Shown: piece after piece, positions 1 through 7,745 of the stretch
How the letters are laid out: each line of letters opens with the position of its first letter
Position numbering within the stretch: the stretch's first letter is position 1
DNA from: Aestuariicoccus sp032586235
GTDB lineage: Bacteria; Pseudomonadota; Alphaproteobacteria; Rhodobacterales; Rhodobacteraceae
Direction of reading: 5' to 3'
Assembly (NCBI RefSeq): GCF_032586235.1
Contig: NZ_JAWHTD010000003.1
Location: 1 to 64,000, forward strand
Length of the DNA: 64,000 nucleotides
Program-made: the position numbers and the translations under genes
The notes under the pieces: generated by a model
Databases searched by the model: none
The model's input: the letters and a program-made list of their open reading frames with translations, nothing else
What the model was told of the DNA's origin: nothing

Positions 1-2
1 TC

Positions 3-41
3 AATGCCCTCGGCACCGCCGAGATCATCCGCGTGGCATGA
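3..41 (+). CDS. 3' end of a gene entering from the left (partial)
   Basis: The third frame is open from the window edge to a TGA at 39-41 and would encode a 12-residue C-terminus (NALGTAEIIRVA). The alternating codon pattern with G/C at third positions looks coding. The stop sits in an inverted repeat (GAGATCAT at 21-28, ATGATCTC at 38-45) that could form a 3'-end hairpin, although no T-tract follows. The product cannot be identified from so little sequence. Confidence 0.35.
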   Translation, partial: NALGTAEIIRVA

Positions 42-62
42 TCTCAGCGGGGAAAGGGGCAA

Positions 63-137
63 TCACGCCTCAAGCCCTAGTTCTGCAACAACGCCCATGG
101 AAAGCATAATCGCAAAGACCGTTGTTAGACTTTTCAT
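63..137 (-). CDS. possible 24-aa hydrophobic small protein
   Basis: An ATG at 137 preceded by a GAGGG Shine-Dalgarno-like sequence opens a 24-codon frame ending in TGA at 63. The peptide begins MKSLTTVFAIMLSMGVV and is one hydrophobic segment, like a bare signal peptide or a tiny membrane protein. AT-rich DNA that could hold a promoter lies upstream. No family was recognised. It could equally be a remnant or chance ORF. Confidence 0.3.
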   Translation of the reverse strand: MKSLTTVFAIMLSMGVVAELGLEA

Positions 138-347
138 TTTGCGCCCTCGTAAATTCCACCAATAATTAACAATATTGTGAACGTCGGAACTAATACAAGC
201 GCTAACGCACGAAGTTTCGCGCAAAATGCATCGAATACATACGGATCATTTCATTCCAAATCGTCTAAAATTCTAAAACAACAAAAATTGTTTGGAGTGG
301 CCGCGAAGGCGACTTAAACCTGTTTCAGCTCGAGGCCGCGCATTGAC

Positions 348-748
348 GGGCCGCGGTGCGGCGATACAACGCCTCTTCTAAAGCCCTTTATCCCAGCCAA
401 ATCCGCATAACTTCCGAACGGCGCACCTGGCCCCACCAAATCGCCGTGCCGGGGGGCGGCCCGGCGATGCGCGGCGGCGTCGCGAGCGACGCCTTGATTC
501 CGCGCAGGGCACCCGGTCGATTGGAGTAAGTGCTCTTTGCAACCGACAACGGACATTATCGGGCCGCGGTGCGGCGATCTGACGGTCGGTCTAAATCCCT
601 TTATCCCCGCCACATCCGCAAGACCTCCGAACGGCGCAAGTGGCCCCACCAAATCGCCGTGCCGGGGGGCGGCCCGGCGATGCGCGGCGGCGTCGCGAGC
701 GACGCCTTGATCCCGCGCAGGGCACCCGGTCGATTGGGACGCGTGCTC
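348..748. repeat. imperfect tandem duplication, 213-bp period, in a 700-bp gene-free stretch
   Basis: Positions 348-536 and 561-748 are near copies of one another, sharing a closing block that runs to ACCCGGTCGATTGG in both, offset by exactly 213 bp (71 codons). A minus-strand frame (652 to 314) stays open through both copies and contains the repeated peptides APFGGLADVAGIKGF and APFGSYADLAGIKGF. Codon use there is not convincingly genic, so this is more likely duplicated intergenic DNA or a decayed gene than a live protein. Around it, 138-347 is AT-rich with no gene seen and 749-842 leads into rlmJ. Confidence 0.6.
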
Positions 749-842
749 TGGCTACGATCGGCATGCGGCCTGCGGCCTTGAATCCGAACGGGGCACGCAA
801 ACGGCCCTTGCGCGAAGCCATAGGTCGCCGTACCCCCACCCC

Positions 843-1622
843 ATGCTGTCCTACCAACACGCCTATCACGCCGGGAACCTTGCGGACGTTCACAAGCACG
901 CTCTTTTGGCGTGGATGCTGGATTACCTCACGCAGAAGCCCAAGCCGCTGACCTATATCGAGACCCATGCCGGGCGGGGGCTTTACGATCTGGGCGGGGC
1001 CGAGGCGGTCAAGACCGGAGAGGCGGCGGCGGGGATTGCGCGGCTGCGCGGCGCCTTCGCCCCGGATCACCCCTATGCCCGCGCGCTGAGCGCCATCGCC
1101 ATAGCGCATGGCGCGCAGGCCTATCCCGGCTCGCCGCTGATCGCGGCGACGCTCTTGCGCGACATCGACAGCCTGCACCTGGCCGAGCTGCACCCGGCCG
1201 AGCACGCCGCACTGAGCGCAGTGCCCTGGCCGCGCAAGGTGCAGATCCACCGGCAGGACGGGTTCGAGATGGCCCAGGCGCTCTGCCCGCCGACGCCGCG
1301 AAGGGGGCTGATGCTGATCGACCCCTCCTACGAGGTAAAGGACGACTACGCGCGCCTGCCCAAGACGCTGCAGCAGATCCATCGCAAGTGGAACGTCGGG
1401 ATCCTGTGCCTCTGGTATCCAATCCTGACCTCCGGCGCGCATCAAGACATGCTGGCGCGCCTGACGGCCGCCTTCCCCGGTGCGCTGCGCCACGAGGTCG
1501 GCTTCCCCCCGGTGCGCGAGGGACACCGGATGACCGGCAGCGGCCTGTTCGTGGTGAACCCGCCCTACGGGCTGGATCACGAATCGGAGACCCTGGGCAA
1601 AGTCTTTAAAACGCTCGACTAA
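843..1622 (+). CDS. rlmJ: 23S rRNA (adenine(2030)-N6)-methyltransferase RlmJ
   Basis: RlmJ transfers a methyl group from S-adenosylmethionine to N6 of A2030 in 23S rRNA. The 259-aa product has the family N-terminus MLSYQHAYHAGNLADVHKH, a SAM-binding ETHAGRG loop near residues 40-46 and the catalytic DPSYE motif near residue 160 (the D/N-P-P-Y/F-type motif of N6-adenine methyltransferases). Length matches the roughly 260-280 residues usual for the family. It appears monocistronic. Loss is tolerated in E. coli, so it is housekeeping but non-essential. Confidence 0.93.
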   Translation: MLSYQHAYHAGNLADVHKHALLAWMLDYLTQKPKPLTYIETHAGRGLYDLGGAEAVKTGEAAAGIARLRGAFAPDHPYARALSAIAIAHGAQAYPGSPLIAATLLRDIDSLHLAELHPAEHAALSAVPWPRKVQIHRQDGFEMAQALCPPTPRRGLMLIDPSYEVKDDYARLPKTLQQIHRKWNVGILCLWYPILTSGAHQDMLARLTAAFPGALRHEVGFPPVREGHRMTGSGLFVVNPPYGLDHESETLGKVFKTLD

Positions 1623-1663
1623 TTTGTCTAAGCCAATCGGGCCCTGCGCAGTACACTCGGCCC

Positions 1664-2335
1664 ATGCGTGTGCTTTTCGCCTTTCTTCTGATGACCCAGC
1701 AGGCCCTGGCCTGCGACGCCCCGGTCTGCGAGGTGCCGCAGGACAGCCTGCGGTTCACCCGTGACATCACCTTCGACGCCCTGCCCTCGGGCTTGGGCGT
1801 GGGGCGCGAGCTGGACGGGATCGTCGACGAGAGCGGCGCGCGGTTCGGGCGGTATTTCAGCGGGCAGGTGCTTGAGACGGTCGGCACCTTCGACCGCGCC
1901 AACGGCACGCCGACGCAGCCGCTGGCGCTGATGGCGGGCGGCAAGGGGCACAACCTGGGCGCGATGCGGCTTTACGGCACCAACATTCTGCACGGGCACG
2001 GGCCCCGTGGCTTTCCGAACCCCGACGCGGTGGGCGAGGGCACCATCGCCGTGCTCTTCGACCGCGACCAGCCTGCGCTGGCCTTCGACATCGTGGGCGG
2101 CGAGCGGGGCAGCGCCGTGGTCACGTTTCTGAACCGCGCGGGCGGCGTCCTGCACCGGCTGGCCCTGTCCGAGCTGAGCGAGGCCACCTACACCTTTGAG
2201 CGGCGCGGCAGGATCCCCGACATCGCCGGCCTGCTGATCGAAAACGACGACCCCGAAGGGATCGGCATCGACAACCTGCGGTTCGAGTTCGACGAACTGA
2301 TGGGCGCCTTGCCGCAGCCGCGCGGCGCCGGGTGA
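1664..2335 (+). CDS. secreted protein of unknown function
   Basis: The 223-aa product starts with a short hydrophobic signal peptide (MRVLFAFLLMTQQALA, probable cleavage before CDAPVC). The mature part has a beta-rich look, with FDALPSG near the N-terminus and a C-terminal GIGIDNLRFEF. That ending is typical of extracellular beta-sandwich proteins of the kind found with PEP-CTERM-type sorting signals, but no sorting signal is present here. No catalytic motif was seen. It begins 41 bp after rlmJ and is probably periplasmic or secreted. Function is unknown. Confidence 0.75.
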   Translation: MRVLFAFLLMTQQALACDAPVCEVPQDSLRFTRDITFDALPSGLGVGRELDGIVDESGARFGRYFSGQVLETVGTFDRANGTPTQPLALMAGGKGHNLGAMRLYGTNILHGHGPRGFPNPDAVGEGTIAVLFDRDQPALAFDIVGGERGSAVVTFLNRAGGVLHRLALSELSEATYTFERRGRIPDIAGLLIENDDPEGIGIDNLRFEFDELMGALPQPRGAG

Positions 2336-2412
2336 CCGTTCAACGGTGAAATTCCCCCTATCGCCTGCCGCCGGAGCCTCTATTCTGTGTCCATCGGAAC
2401 AGGGGTCACCAG

Positions 2413-2856
2413 ATGTTCGAACGCCTCAAGTCATTCTTTCACCGCAAGGCCCCGCCAGCGACCCCGCTGCCCGAGCCCGACGCGCGGCTGGCGCTGGGGA
2501 CGATCCTGGTGCGGGTGGCCCTGGTCGACGACAGCTATCTCTTTGAAGAGGTGAAACAAATCGACCGTATCCTGGCCGCGGCCTACGATCTGACACCGCT
2601 CGAGGCGGCGAAGATGCGCGCCACCTGCGAACGGCTGGCCTTCGAGCTGCCGAAGCAGGCCGATCTGGCCGCCAAGGTCCGCGAAGGCGTGTCCTACGAA
2701 CACCGGCTGGAAAAGGCCGATGCGCTCTGGCGGGTGGCGCTGGCGGACGGGATCGCGGATGCGCGCGAAACCGAGCTGGTCGAGCTGATCGAAACCCAGC
2801 TGGGCATCACCCCCGAGGATCAGGAGACCGCGCGCCGGGCGGCGATGGGGCAATAG
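2413..2856 (+). CDS. TerB-like helical protein (first of a tandem pair)
   Basis: This 147-aa all-helical protein belongs to the TerB/COG4103 group. It shows the two related helical halves of that fold, the first around DDSYLFEEVKQIDRIL (near residues 39-54) and the second around ADGIADARETELVELI. Acidic residues in these loops bind metal in TerB relatives. The N-terminal MFERLKSFFHRK is basic and amphipathic and may touch the membrane. The adjacent gene is a diverged paralogue. TerB-domain proteins are linked to tellurite and general stress responses, but the actual role of this subgroup is unknown. Confidence 0.8.
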   Translation: MFERLKSFFHRKAPPATPLPEPDARLALGTILVRVALVDDSYLFEEVKQIDRILAAAYDLTPLEAAKMRATCERLAFELPKQADLAAKVREGVSYEHRLEKADALWRVALADGIADARETELVELIETQLGITPEDQETARRAAMGQ

Positions 2857-2898
2857 GCCCGCATTGCCGGGCTGCCGAAAACAATTATATGCAGACGC

Positions 2899-3339
2899 AT
2901 GTTCGGAGAATTCATCAAACGGCTCACGCAGCCCGATCCCGCCCCCCTGCCCGATGACGACGCGCGTCTGGCCATGACCGCGCTGCTGGTGCGCGTGGCG
3001 CGCACCGACGGCCATTACGACCCCGAAGAGGCCGCGCGCATCGACCGTATCGCCGCCGCCCGCTATGGGCTGAGCGACACCGAGGCGCAGGCGCTGCGCC
3101 GGGACGCCGAGGCGCTTGAGGCCGAGGCCCCCGATACCGTCCGCTTTACCCGCGCGATCAAGGACGCGGTCGCCTACGAGGACCGCATCGGCGTGATCGA
3201 GGCGCTCTGGCAGGTGGTGCTGGCCGACGACGTGCGCGAGGCCGAGGAAGACGCGCTGCTGCGGCTGGTGTCCAACCTGCTGGGGATCAACGATCGTGAC
3301 AGCGCCCTGGCCCGCCAGCGGGTCGCGGCGCGGGGATGA
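2899..3339 (+). CDS. TerB-like helical protein (second of a tandem pair)
   Basis: This 146-aa product aligns along its length with the preceding gene: MFGEFIKRL, DDDARLAMTALLVRVARTDGHYDPEE and the C-terminal half with LADDVREAEEDALLRL. It is therefore a tandem duplicate, started 43 bp after its sister. It overlaps the next gene by four bases (ATGA at 3336-3339), so translation of the two is probably coupled. Function is as uncertain as for its sister. Coupling to a binding-protein-like gene is unusual and may reflect only convenience of expression. Confidence 0.8.
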   Translation: MFGEFIKRLTQPDPAPLPDDDARLAMTALLVRVARTDGHYDPEEAARIDRIAAARYGLSDTEAQALRRDAEALEAEAPDTVRFTRAIKDAVAYEDRIGVIEALWQVVLADDVREAEEDALLRLVSNLLGINDRDSALARQRVAARG

Positions 3340-4088
3340 TCGCCAGCCTGCCGATGTACTGGCGGGCCGAGACCGCCGACGCCTGGCAAGCCCTCTGGAC
3401 CCGCGCCTCTGCGGAGCGCGCGGGCTGGCCGCAAAAGCTTTTGCCACCCGAGGCTCTGGGCGACCTTGCGGGTCACTGGACATCGCCGGATTTGCTGGTG
3501 TCGCAGACCTGCGGCCTGCCCTTCCGCAGCGCCCTGCGCGGGCGGGTGCGCTATGTGGCGACGCCGGATTTCGCGCTGCCGGGCAGCCCGCCGGGATATT
3601 ACCGGTCGGTTGCGGTGATGCGGCGCGGCGACCGGCGCGGCTGGGACGAACTGCGGCTGGCCTATAATGGCGGCGACAGCCAGTCGGGCTGGGCCGCCGC
3701 CGTCGAGGCCTTCGCGGCGCGCAACCTGCCCCTGCCCCGGTCGAGACTGCACAGCGGCGCGCACGCGGCCTCGGCCCGGGCGGTGGCCGAGAACCGCGCG
3801 GATCTCGCCTTTATCGACGCGGTGACCTGGCGCCTGATCGAGCGTTTCGATTCGGTCGCGGCCCGCCTGGAGGTGGTTCACGAAACCGCTCCGACCCCGG
3901 GTCTGCCGCTGATCACCGGCCAGCCCGGCCAGGCGCCGGCCCTGCGCGAGGCGCTCGGCGACGCGATTCGCAGCCTGCCGGACGCGTCGCGGGCGGCGCT
4001 TGGCGGCCTGTCGGGGCTCTGCGTCCTGCCCGAGGCGCGCTATCTGGAGATGCCTTTGCCCCCGCCCGTCACCGCCGAAACGGCCTAA
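3336..4088 (+). CDS. PhnD/SsuA-type substrate-binding domain protein, no signal peptide
   Basis: The 250-aa product resembles PhnD-like phosphate/phosphonate binding proteins: an N-terminal lobe starting MIASLPMYWRAETADAWQAL, DLLVSQTCGLPF around residue 50, YRSVAVMRRGD near 90, and a C-terminal lobe with ADLAFIDAVTWRLIER. The order matches type II periplasmic binding folds. It lacks an N-terminal signal peptide or lipobox, so as encoded it would stay in the cytosol and may act as a sensor or moonlighting protein. No phosphonate permease lies next to it. Confidence 0.75.
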   Translation: MIASLPMYWRAETADAWQALWTRASAERAGWPQKLLPPEALGDLAGHWTSPDLLVSQTCGLPFRSALRGRVRYVATPDFALPGSPPGYYRSVAVMRRGDRRGWDELRLAYNGGDSQSGWAAAVEAFAARNLPLPRSRLHSGAHAASARAVAENRADLAFIDAVTWRLIERFDSVAARLEVVHETAPTPGLPLITGQPGQAPALREALGDAIRSLPDASRAALGGLSGLCVLPEARYLEMPLPPPVTAETA

Positions 4089-4092
4089 CCTT

Positions 4093-4148
4093 TGGTCAAT
4101 ATCGCAACTTCAGGTCGATTTCCGCCCTTTTGCACGTTGCATTGACCA
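4093..4148. promoter_or_regulatory. 8-bp inverted repeat upstream of the ABC/amine-use cluster
   Basis: TGGTCAAT at 4093-4100 is matched by ATTGACCA at 4141-4148, in the 109-bp gap before the ATPase start. The half-site resembles the ATTGACCAT half of the E. coli PuuR operator as I recall it, which would fit a gamma-glutamylation cluster. The spacing (40 bp) is long for one dimer, so two separate sites are possible. No PuuR-like gene lies in the window. Confidence 0.35.
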
Positions 4149-4197
4149 CGGTATTCGCCCCATTCTGCCGCCCAGCCGCATCGAAAAAGAGTTGCCA

Positions 4198-4974
4198 GTG
4201 ACTTCCGACACTCCGGTCATCGCCATCCGCAATCTGCACAAGTGCTACGGCGCGCTCGAAGTGCTCAAGGGCGTCGACATCACCGCCCGCCGCGGCGACG
4301 TGGTGTCGCTGATCGGCTCGTCCGGTTCGGGAAAGTCCACGCTGCTGCGCTGCGCCAACCTGCTCGAGGACAGCCAGCAGGGCGATATCCTGTTCAAGGG
4401 CGAGCCCGTGGCCTGGCGCGGCGAAGGCATGACCCGCCGTCCGGGCGACGCCAAGCAGGTGCTGCGCATTCGCACCAATCTGTCGATGGTGTTTCAGCAG
4501 TTCAACCTCTGGTCGCACCTGACGATCCTGCAAAACGTCATGGAGGCCCCGGTCACCGTGCTGGGCCGCGATCAGGCCGAGGTAGAGCAGGCCGCGCGCG
4601 GCTATCTCGACAAGGTGGGCATCGGTGACAAATGCGATGTCTACCCCGCGCAGCTTTCGGGCGGGCAGCAACAGCGCGCCGCGATCGCCCGCGCGCTCTG
4701 CATGGAGCCCGAGGCGCTGCTTTTCGACGAACCCACCAGCGCGCTCGATCCCGAGCTGGAGCAGGAAGTGATAAAGGTTATCAAGGACCTGGCGATCGAG
4801 GGCCGGACAATGCTGATCGTCACCCACGACATGAAGCTGGCCGCCGATGTCAGCGATCACGTCGTGTTCCTGCACAAGGGGCTGATCGAAGAGGAGGGGC
4901 CACCCAAGACGCTCTTCGGCGCACCGAAATCCGAACGGTTGCAGGGGTTCCTGCGGTCGACCGTTCACGTCTAA
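4198..4974 (+). CDS. polar amino-acid-type ABC transporter ATP-binding protein
   Basis: This is the cytosolic ATPase of a HisP/GlnQ-type (PAAT) importer. The 258-aa protein from the GTG at 4198 has Walker A GSSGSGKST (residues 40-48), signature LSGGQQQR, Walker B LLFDEPTSALDPE and the H-loop VTHD. Coding potential runs upstream to 4000 in frame, but homology of this family begins at PVIAIRNLHKCYG, so the GTG (or a TTG two codons earlier) is the likely start. The binding protein follows 41 bp downstream and the two permeases after that. The downstream ligases suggest an amine or polyamine substrate rather than a plain amino acid. Confidence 0.9.
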   Translation: MTSDTPVIAIRNLHKCYGALEVLKGVDITARRGDVVSLIGSSGSGKSTLLRCANLLEDSQQGDILFKGEPVAWRGEGMTRRPGDAKQVLRIRTNLSMVFQQFNLWSHLTILQNVMEAPVTVLGRDQAEVEQAARGYLDKVGIGDKCDVYPAQLSGGQQQRAAIARALCMEPEALLFDEPTSALDPELEQEVIKVIKDLAIEGRTMLIVTHDMKLAADVSDHVVFLHKGLIEEEGPPKTLFGAPKSERLQGFLRSTVHV

Positions 4975-5015
4975 GGCGGGCCCGGCCCGTCGCAACTTCA
5001 GGGAGAACCACAAAA

Positions 5016-5741
5016 ATGAAGAAAATCCTTCTCGCCACGGCGGCGTTCGCCGTCTCCGCCTCGATGGCGATGGCGGCAAGCCACGCCGTCATCCGCATGG
5101 GCACCGAGGGCGCCTACCCTCCGTGGAACTTCCTCAACGACGCGGGCGAAGTGGACGGGTTCGAGCGCGAGCTGGGCGACGAGCTGTGCGCGCGCGCCGA
5201 GCTGAACTGCGAATGGGTGACCAACGACTGGGATTCGATCATTCCGAACCTCGTCAGCGGCAACTACGATGTGATCATCGCGGGCATGTCGATCACCGAC
5301 GAGCGCGACGAGGTCATCGACTTCACCCAGGCTTACACGCCGCCCGATCCCTCGGCCTACGTCGGCGCCGCCGAAGGCATTGACGTCGAGAACGGCGTGA
5401 TCGCCGCGCAGACCGGCACGCTGCAGGCCGGCTATATCGCCGCAAGCGGCAGCGCCACGCTGATGGAATTCGCCACGCCCGAGGAAACCATCTCGGCCGT
5501 GCGCAACGGCGAGGCGGACGCGGTGCTGGCCGACAAGTCGTTCCTCAGCGCGATCGTCGACGAAGACCCGGGCCTGATGTTCGTCGGCCCCGACGTGCCG
5601 CTGGGCGGCGGCGTGGGCATGGGCATCCGCGAAAGCGACGCCGAACTGCGCGCCAAGTTCGACGCGGCGATCGAGTCGATGAAGGCCGACGGCAGCCTGA
5701 ACGCGCTGATCACCAAGTGGGAAGTGTCGTCCAACTTCTGA
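5016..5741 (+). CDS. periplasmic amino-acid/amine-binding protein of the ABC importer
   Basis: A 241-aa family 3 solute-binding protein. It has a typical signal peptide (MKKILLATAAFAVSASMAMA, cleaved about residue 20-22), then the lobe opening IRMGTEGAYPPWNFLNDAGEVDGFE, an acidic DWDSIIPNLVSGNYDVIIAGMSITDERDE hinge region and the second lobe. The start is supported by AGGGAG eleven bases upstream. It should capture the substrate in the periplasm and hand it to the two membrane subunits encoded downstream. It is followed directly by a GC-rich hairpin, a usual way to make binding protein exceed permease. Confidence 0.9.
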   Translation: MKKILLATAAFAVSASMAMAASHAVIRMGTEGAYPPWNFLNDAGEVDGFERELGDELCARAELNCEWVTNDWDSIIPNLVSGNYDVIIAGMSITDERDEVIDFTQAYTPPDPSAYVGAAEGIDVENGVIAAQTGTLQAGYIAASGSATLMEFATPEETISAVRNGEADAVLADKSFLSAIVDEDPGLMFVGPDVPLGGGVGMGIRESDAELRAKFDAAIESMKADGSLNALITKWEVSSNF

Positions 5742-5749
5742 TTCTGTGC

Positions 5750-5771
5750 GGGGGCCGGTCCACCGGCCCCC
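5750..5771 (+). terminator. attenuating hairpin after the binding-protein gene
   Basis: GGGGGCCGG (5750-5758) and CCGGCCCCC (5763-5771) form a 9-bp stem with a four-base loop immediately after the binding-protein stop. There is no T-run, so it probably stabilises the upstream message or attenuates rather than stopping transcription of the permease genes. Confidence 0.6.
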
Positions 5772-5818
5772 GTTCACAATGACCAACGTCCCCGCCGACA
5801 CCCGCCCGGAGCCGCGCA

Positions 5819-6700
5819 ATTTTCAGCTTTTGCTCAGATCCCGACACGCTCGCCACATTTCAGTGGATGCTGTGTTACCTGACGACCGGCAAGCACATGG
5901 CGCTTTACTGGTCGGTGGGCACGGTGCTGCTGCTGCTGGCCATCACCGCGCCGCTGGCGCTGGCCTTTGGTTTCGGCGGGGCGGCCTTGGCGCGCGGGCG
6001 CATCGCGCCGCTGCGCTGGATCGGCAAGGCCTACATCGCCATCGTGCGCGGCGTGCCGGATATCGCGTTTTTCCTGTTCTTCGTGATCGCGCTGGACCAG
6101 GCTTTCGAATGGATGCGCCACAAGGTGAAATGCCCCGACTGGGATCAGCCGATCCGGCAGGGCAACGATTTCGTGGTCTGCGACGCCGCCAAGCTGCCGC
6201 TGGGCAACGCGCCGCAATGGGTGCATGAAACCTACGGCTTTTCGCTGGCGGTGCTGACCTTTGCCATCGTCTTTGGCGCCTTCGCCGCCAACGTGCTGTT
6301 CGGCGCCATGCGCGCGGTGCCGCGCGCGCAGCTGGAAACCGCCGAGGCCTATGGCATGACCCCGCGCCAGACCTTCTGGCGCATTCTCGTGCCGCAGATG
6401 TGGGTCTTTGCGCTGCCCGGGCTTTCGAACCTCTGGATGGTGCTGATCAAGGCCACGCCGCTGCTGTTTCTGCTGGGGGTCGAGGACATCGTCTATTGGG
6501 CGCGCGAGCTGGGCGGCACCAAGACCGCGCGCTTCACAGATTACCCGCATGGCGACTGGCGGATGTGGTACTTTCTGGCGCTTTTGGTGTTCTACCTGCT
6601 GTTCACCAAGGTCTCGGAGGTGGTGCTGGACCGGATCATGGCGCGCCTGACCCATGGTCAGGCCACCGTGGCGGGCGAAGCGCAGAGGAAAGCGGCATGA
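5819..6700 (+). CDS. ABC transporter permease (HisM/GlnP type), probable AUU start
   Basis: Membrane subunit with a PAAT-type fold: TM segments at about 20-45, an AIVRGVPDIAFFLFF segment, and the cytoplasmic coupling EAA loop in RAQLETAEAYGMTPRQTFWRILVP. The first in-frame ATG (5867) would discard a segment reading FSFCSDPDTLATFQW that looks coding and connects smoothly to MLCYLTTGKH. Upstream there is no in-frame ATG, GTG or TTG before a stop at 5780. The only plausible initiator is ATT at 5819, with GGAG at 5808-5811 at ideal spacing, giving 293 aa. If AUU is not used, the protein starts at 5867 and is 277 aa. Confidence 0.85.
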   Translation: MFSFCSDPDTLATFQWMLCYLTTGKHMALYWSVGTVLLLLAITAPLALAFGFGGAALARGRIAPLRWIGKAYIAIVRGVPDIAFFLFFVIALDQAFEWMRHKVKCPDWDQPIRQGNDFVVCDAAKLPLGNAPQWVHETYGFSLAVLTFAIVFGAFAANVLFGAMRAVPRAQLETAEAYGMTPRQTFWRILVPQMWVFALPGLSNLWMVLIKATPLLFLLGVEDIVYWARELGGTKTARFTDYPHGDWRMWYFLALLVFYLLFTKVSEVVLDRIMARLTHGQATVAGEAQRKAA

Positions 6701-6797
6701 TTGCGGGTTCGGATCGCGGATTGGTGCGCGGACCAGAGTGGGGACTGGGGCTCCGCCGTCGCCATTGTCGCTCGGACCAATGGCGCGCCAATGGCGA

Positions 6798-6825
6798 CCC
6801 CCGGAGTATTTTTGCCAAGAAGAAG
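6798..6825 (+). repeat. intergenic repeat, family A, copy 1
   Basis: Between the two permease genes lies CCCCC followed by the core GGAGTATTTTTGCCAAGAAG (6803-6822) and AAG. The same core recurs at 27642, 39371 (reverse strand) and, diverged, 63713. Upstream is a weak stem GCCATTG/CAATGGC (6761-6784). It ends about ten bases before the TTG start of the next permease. Confidence 0.75.
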
Positions 6826-6838
6826 ATAGGGACCTGAT

Positions 6839-7645
6839 TTGAGCTGTTGGGAGACTCTTGCGGATTACGGACTGCGCTCGCTGGGGATCGGCGAGCGGCT
6901 GTTGCCGCGCGAGGATTTCACGCTTTGCCAGCAGGTGGTCCTGATCGGCTCGGGCATGATCTGGAACGTTTATTTCGGCGTGCTGGCGCTGATGACGGGC
7001 TTTTTCCTGGCCACGGCGGTGGCGCTTGGCAAGGCGTCGTCGCATCGCGGGCTGCGCAAGCTCAGCGAATGGTTCATCTTCATCTTCCGCGGCTCGCCGC
7101 TCTTTATCCAGTTCTTCTTTGCCTATTTCCTGTTCCTGTCGCTCAAGTCGGTGTCGCCGGTCTTTGACGTTTTCACCTCGGCCTGGCTGGGGGCGCTGGT
7201 GGTGCTGTTCCTGAACACCGCCGCCTATTCCGGCGAGATTTTCTACGGCGCGCTTCTGTCGGTGCCCAAGGGCGATATCGAGGCGGCGGACGCTTATGGG
7301 CTGACCGGCTGGCCGCGGTTCCGGCGGATCGTCTGGCCGACGATGCTGCGGCTGGCCTGGCCGGCCTATACCAACGAGGCGATCTTTCTCTTTCACGCCA
7401 CGACGCTGGTCTATTTCAGCGGGTTCCCCGCCCTGCAGCAGCGAGGCGACGCGCTCTATTACGCGAATTACTTCGCCGACAAGACCTTTAACCCCTTCGT
7501 GCCCTACCCCATCCTCGCGGGTTTTTTCATCCTGCTGACGCTGGTGATCCTGGCGCTTTTCGGGTTGGTCAACAGACGGCTTAACCGGCATCTGCCGCAA
7601 GAGGCGCGGGCGCGTCTGCGCTTTCGTCCCAACCTTCTGCGCTGA
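6839..7645 (+). CDS. ABC transporter permease (HisQ/GlnP type)
   Basis: Second membrane subunit, 268 aa, pairing with the permease upstream. It has a first TM segment at VVLIGSGMIWNVYFGVLALMTG, an IFIFRGSPLFIQFFFAYF segment and the EAA coupling loop GDIEAADAYGLTGWPRFRRIVWP. The start used is TTG at 6839, with AGGGA twelve to eight bases upstream; there is no ATG nearby in frame. Family homology should begin at about this point because SCWETLADYGLRSLG reads as a genuine N-terminus. The ligase gene follows after a 100-bp gap containing a palindromic site. Confidence 0.88.
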   Translation: MSCWETLADYGLRSLGIGERLLPREDFTLCQQVVLIGSGMIWNVYFGVLALMTGFFLATAVALGKASSHRGLRKLSEWFIFIFRGSPLFIQFFFAYFLFLSLKSVSPVFDVFTSAWLGALVVLFLNTAAYSGEIFYGALLSVPKGDIEAADAYGLTGWPRFRRIVWPTMLRLAWPAYTNEAIFLFHATTLVYFSGFPALQQRGDALYYANYFADKTFNPFVPYPILAGFFILLTLVILALFGLVNRRLNRHLPQEARARLRFRPNLLR

Positions 7646-7711
7646 TAGGGCTGGGCCGCGCGCGGGCGGCCCACCTTTCCGCTTGCAAGCCCCCCGTCCG
7701 GCCCGCTATCC

Positions 7712-7729
7712 ATAATTTGATCAAATTAT
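7712..7729. promoter_or_regulatory. 18-bp perfect palindrome, candidate operator
   Basis: ATAATTTGATCAAATTAT is a perfect 18-bp palindrome in otherwise GC-rich DNA, 16 bp before the start of the first ligase gene. A TTTGATCAAA centre is typical of binding sites for small helix-turn-helix dimers (GntR/FCD class among others). Its position suggests an internal promoter for the catabolic half of the cluster. The cognate regulator is not in the window. Confidence 0.6.
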
Positions 7730-7745
7730 CCGGCCGAGGCCCCCG

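Noticed and set aside
591..1580. Long minus-strand frame of 329 codons over rlmJ
   Set aside because: It lies antisense to rlmJ, which has clear motifs. GC-rich DNA leaves antisense frames open, and the translated sequence is rich in Arg, Gly and Pro without a known fold.
5779..6228. ATG at 5779 as the start of the first permease
   Set aside because: It opens a different reading frame from the permease and would need a frameshift; the permease frame has its own good Shine-Dalgarno at the ATT codon.
5834..7600. 588-codon minus-strand frame
   Set aside because: Antisense to two ABC permease genes whose TM segments are clear in the other strand.
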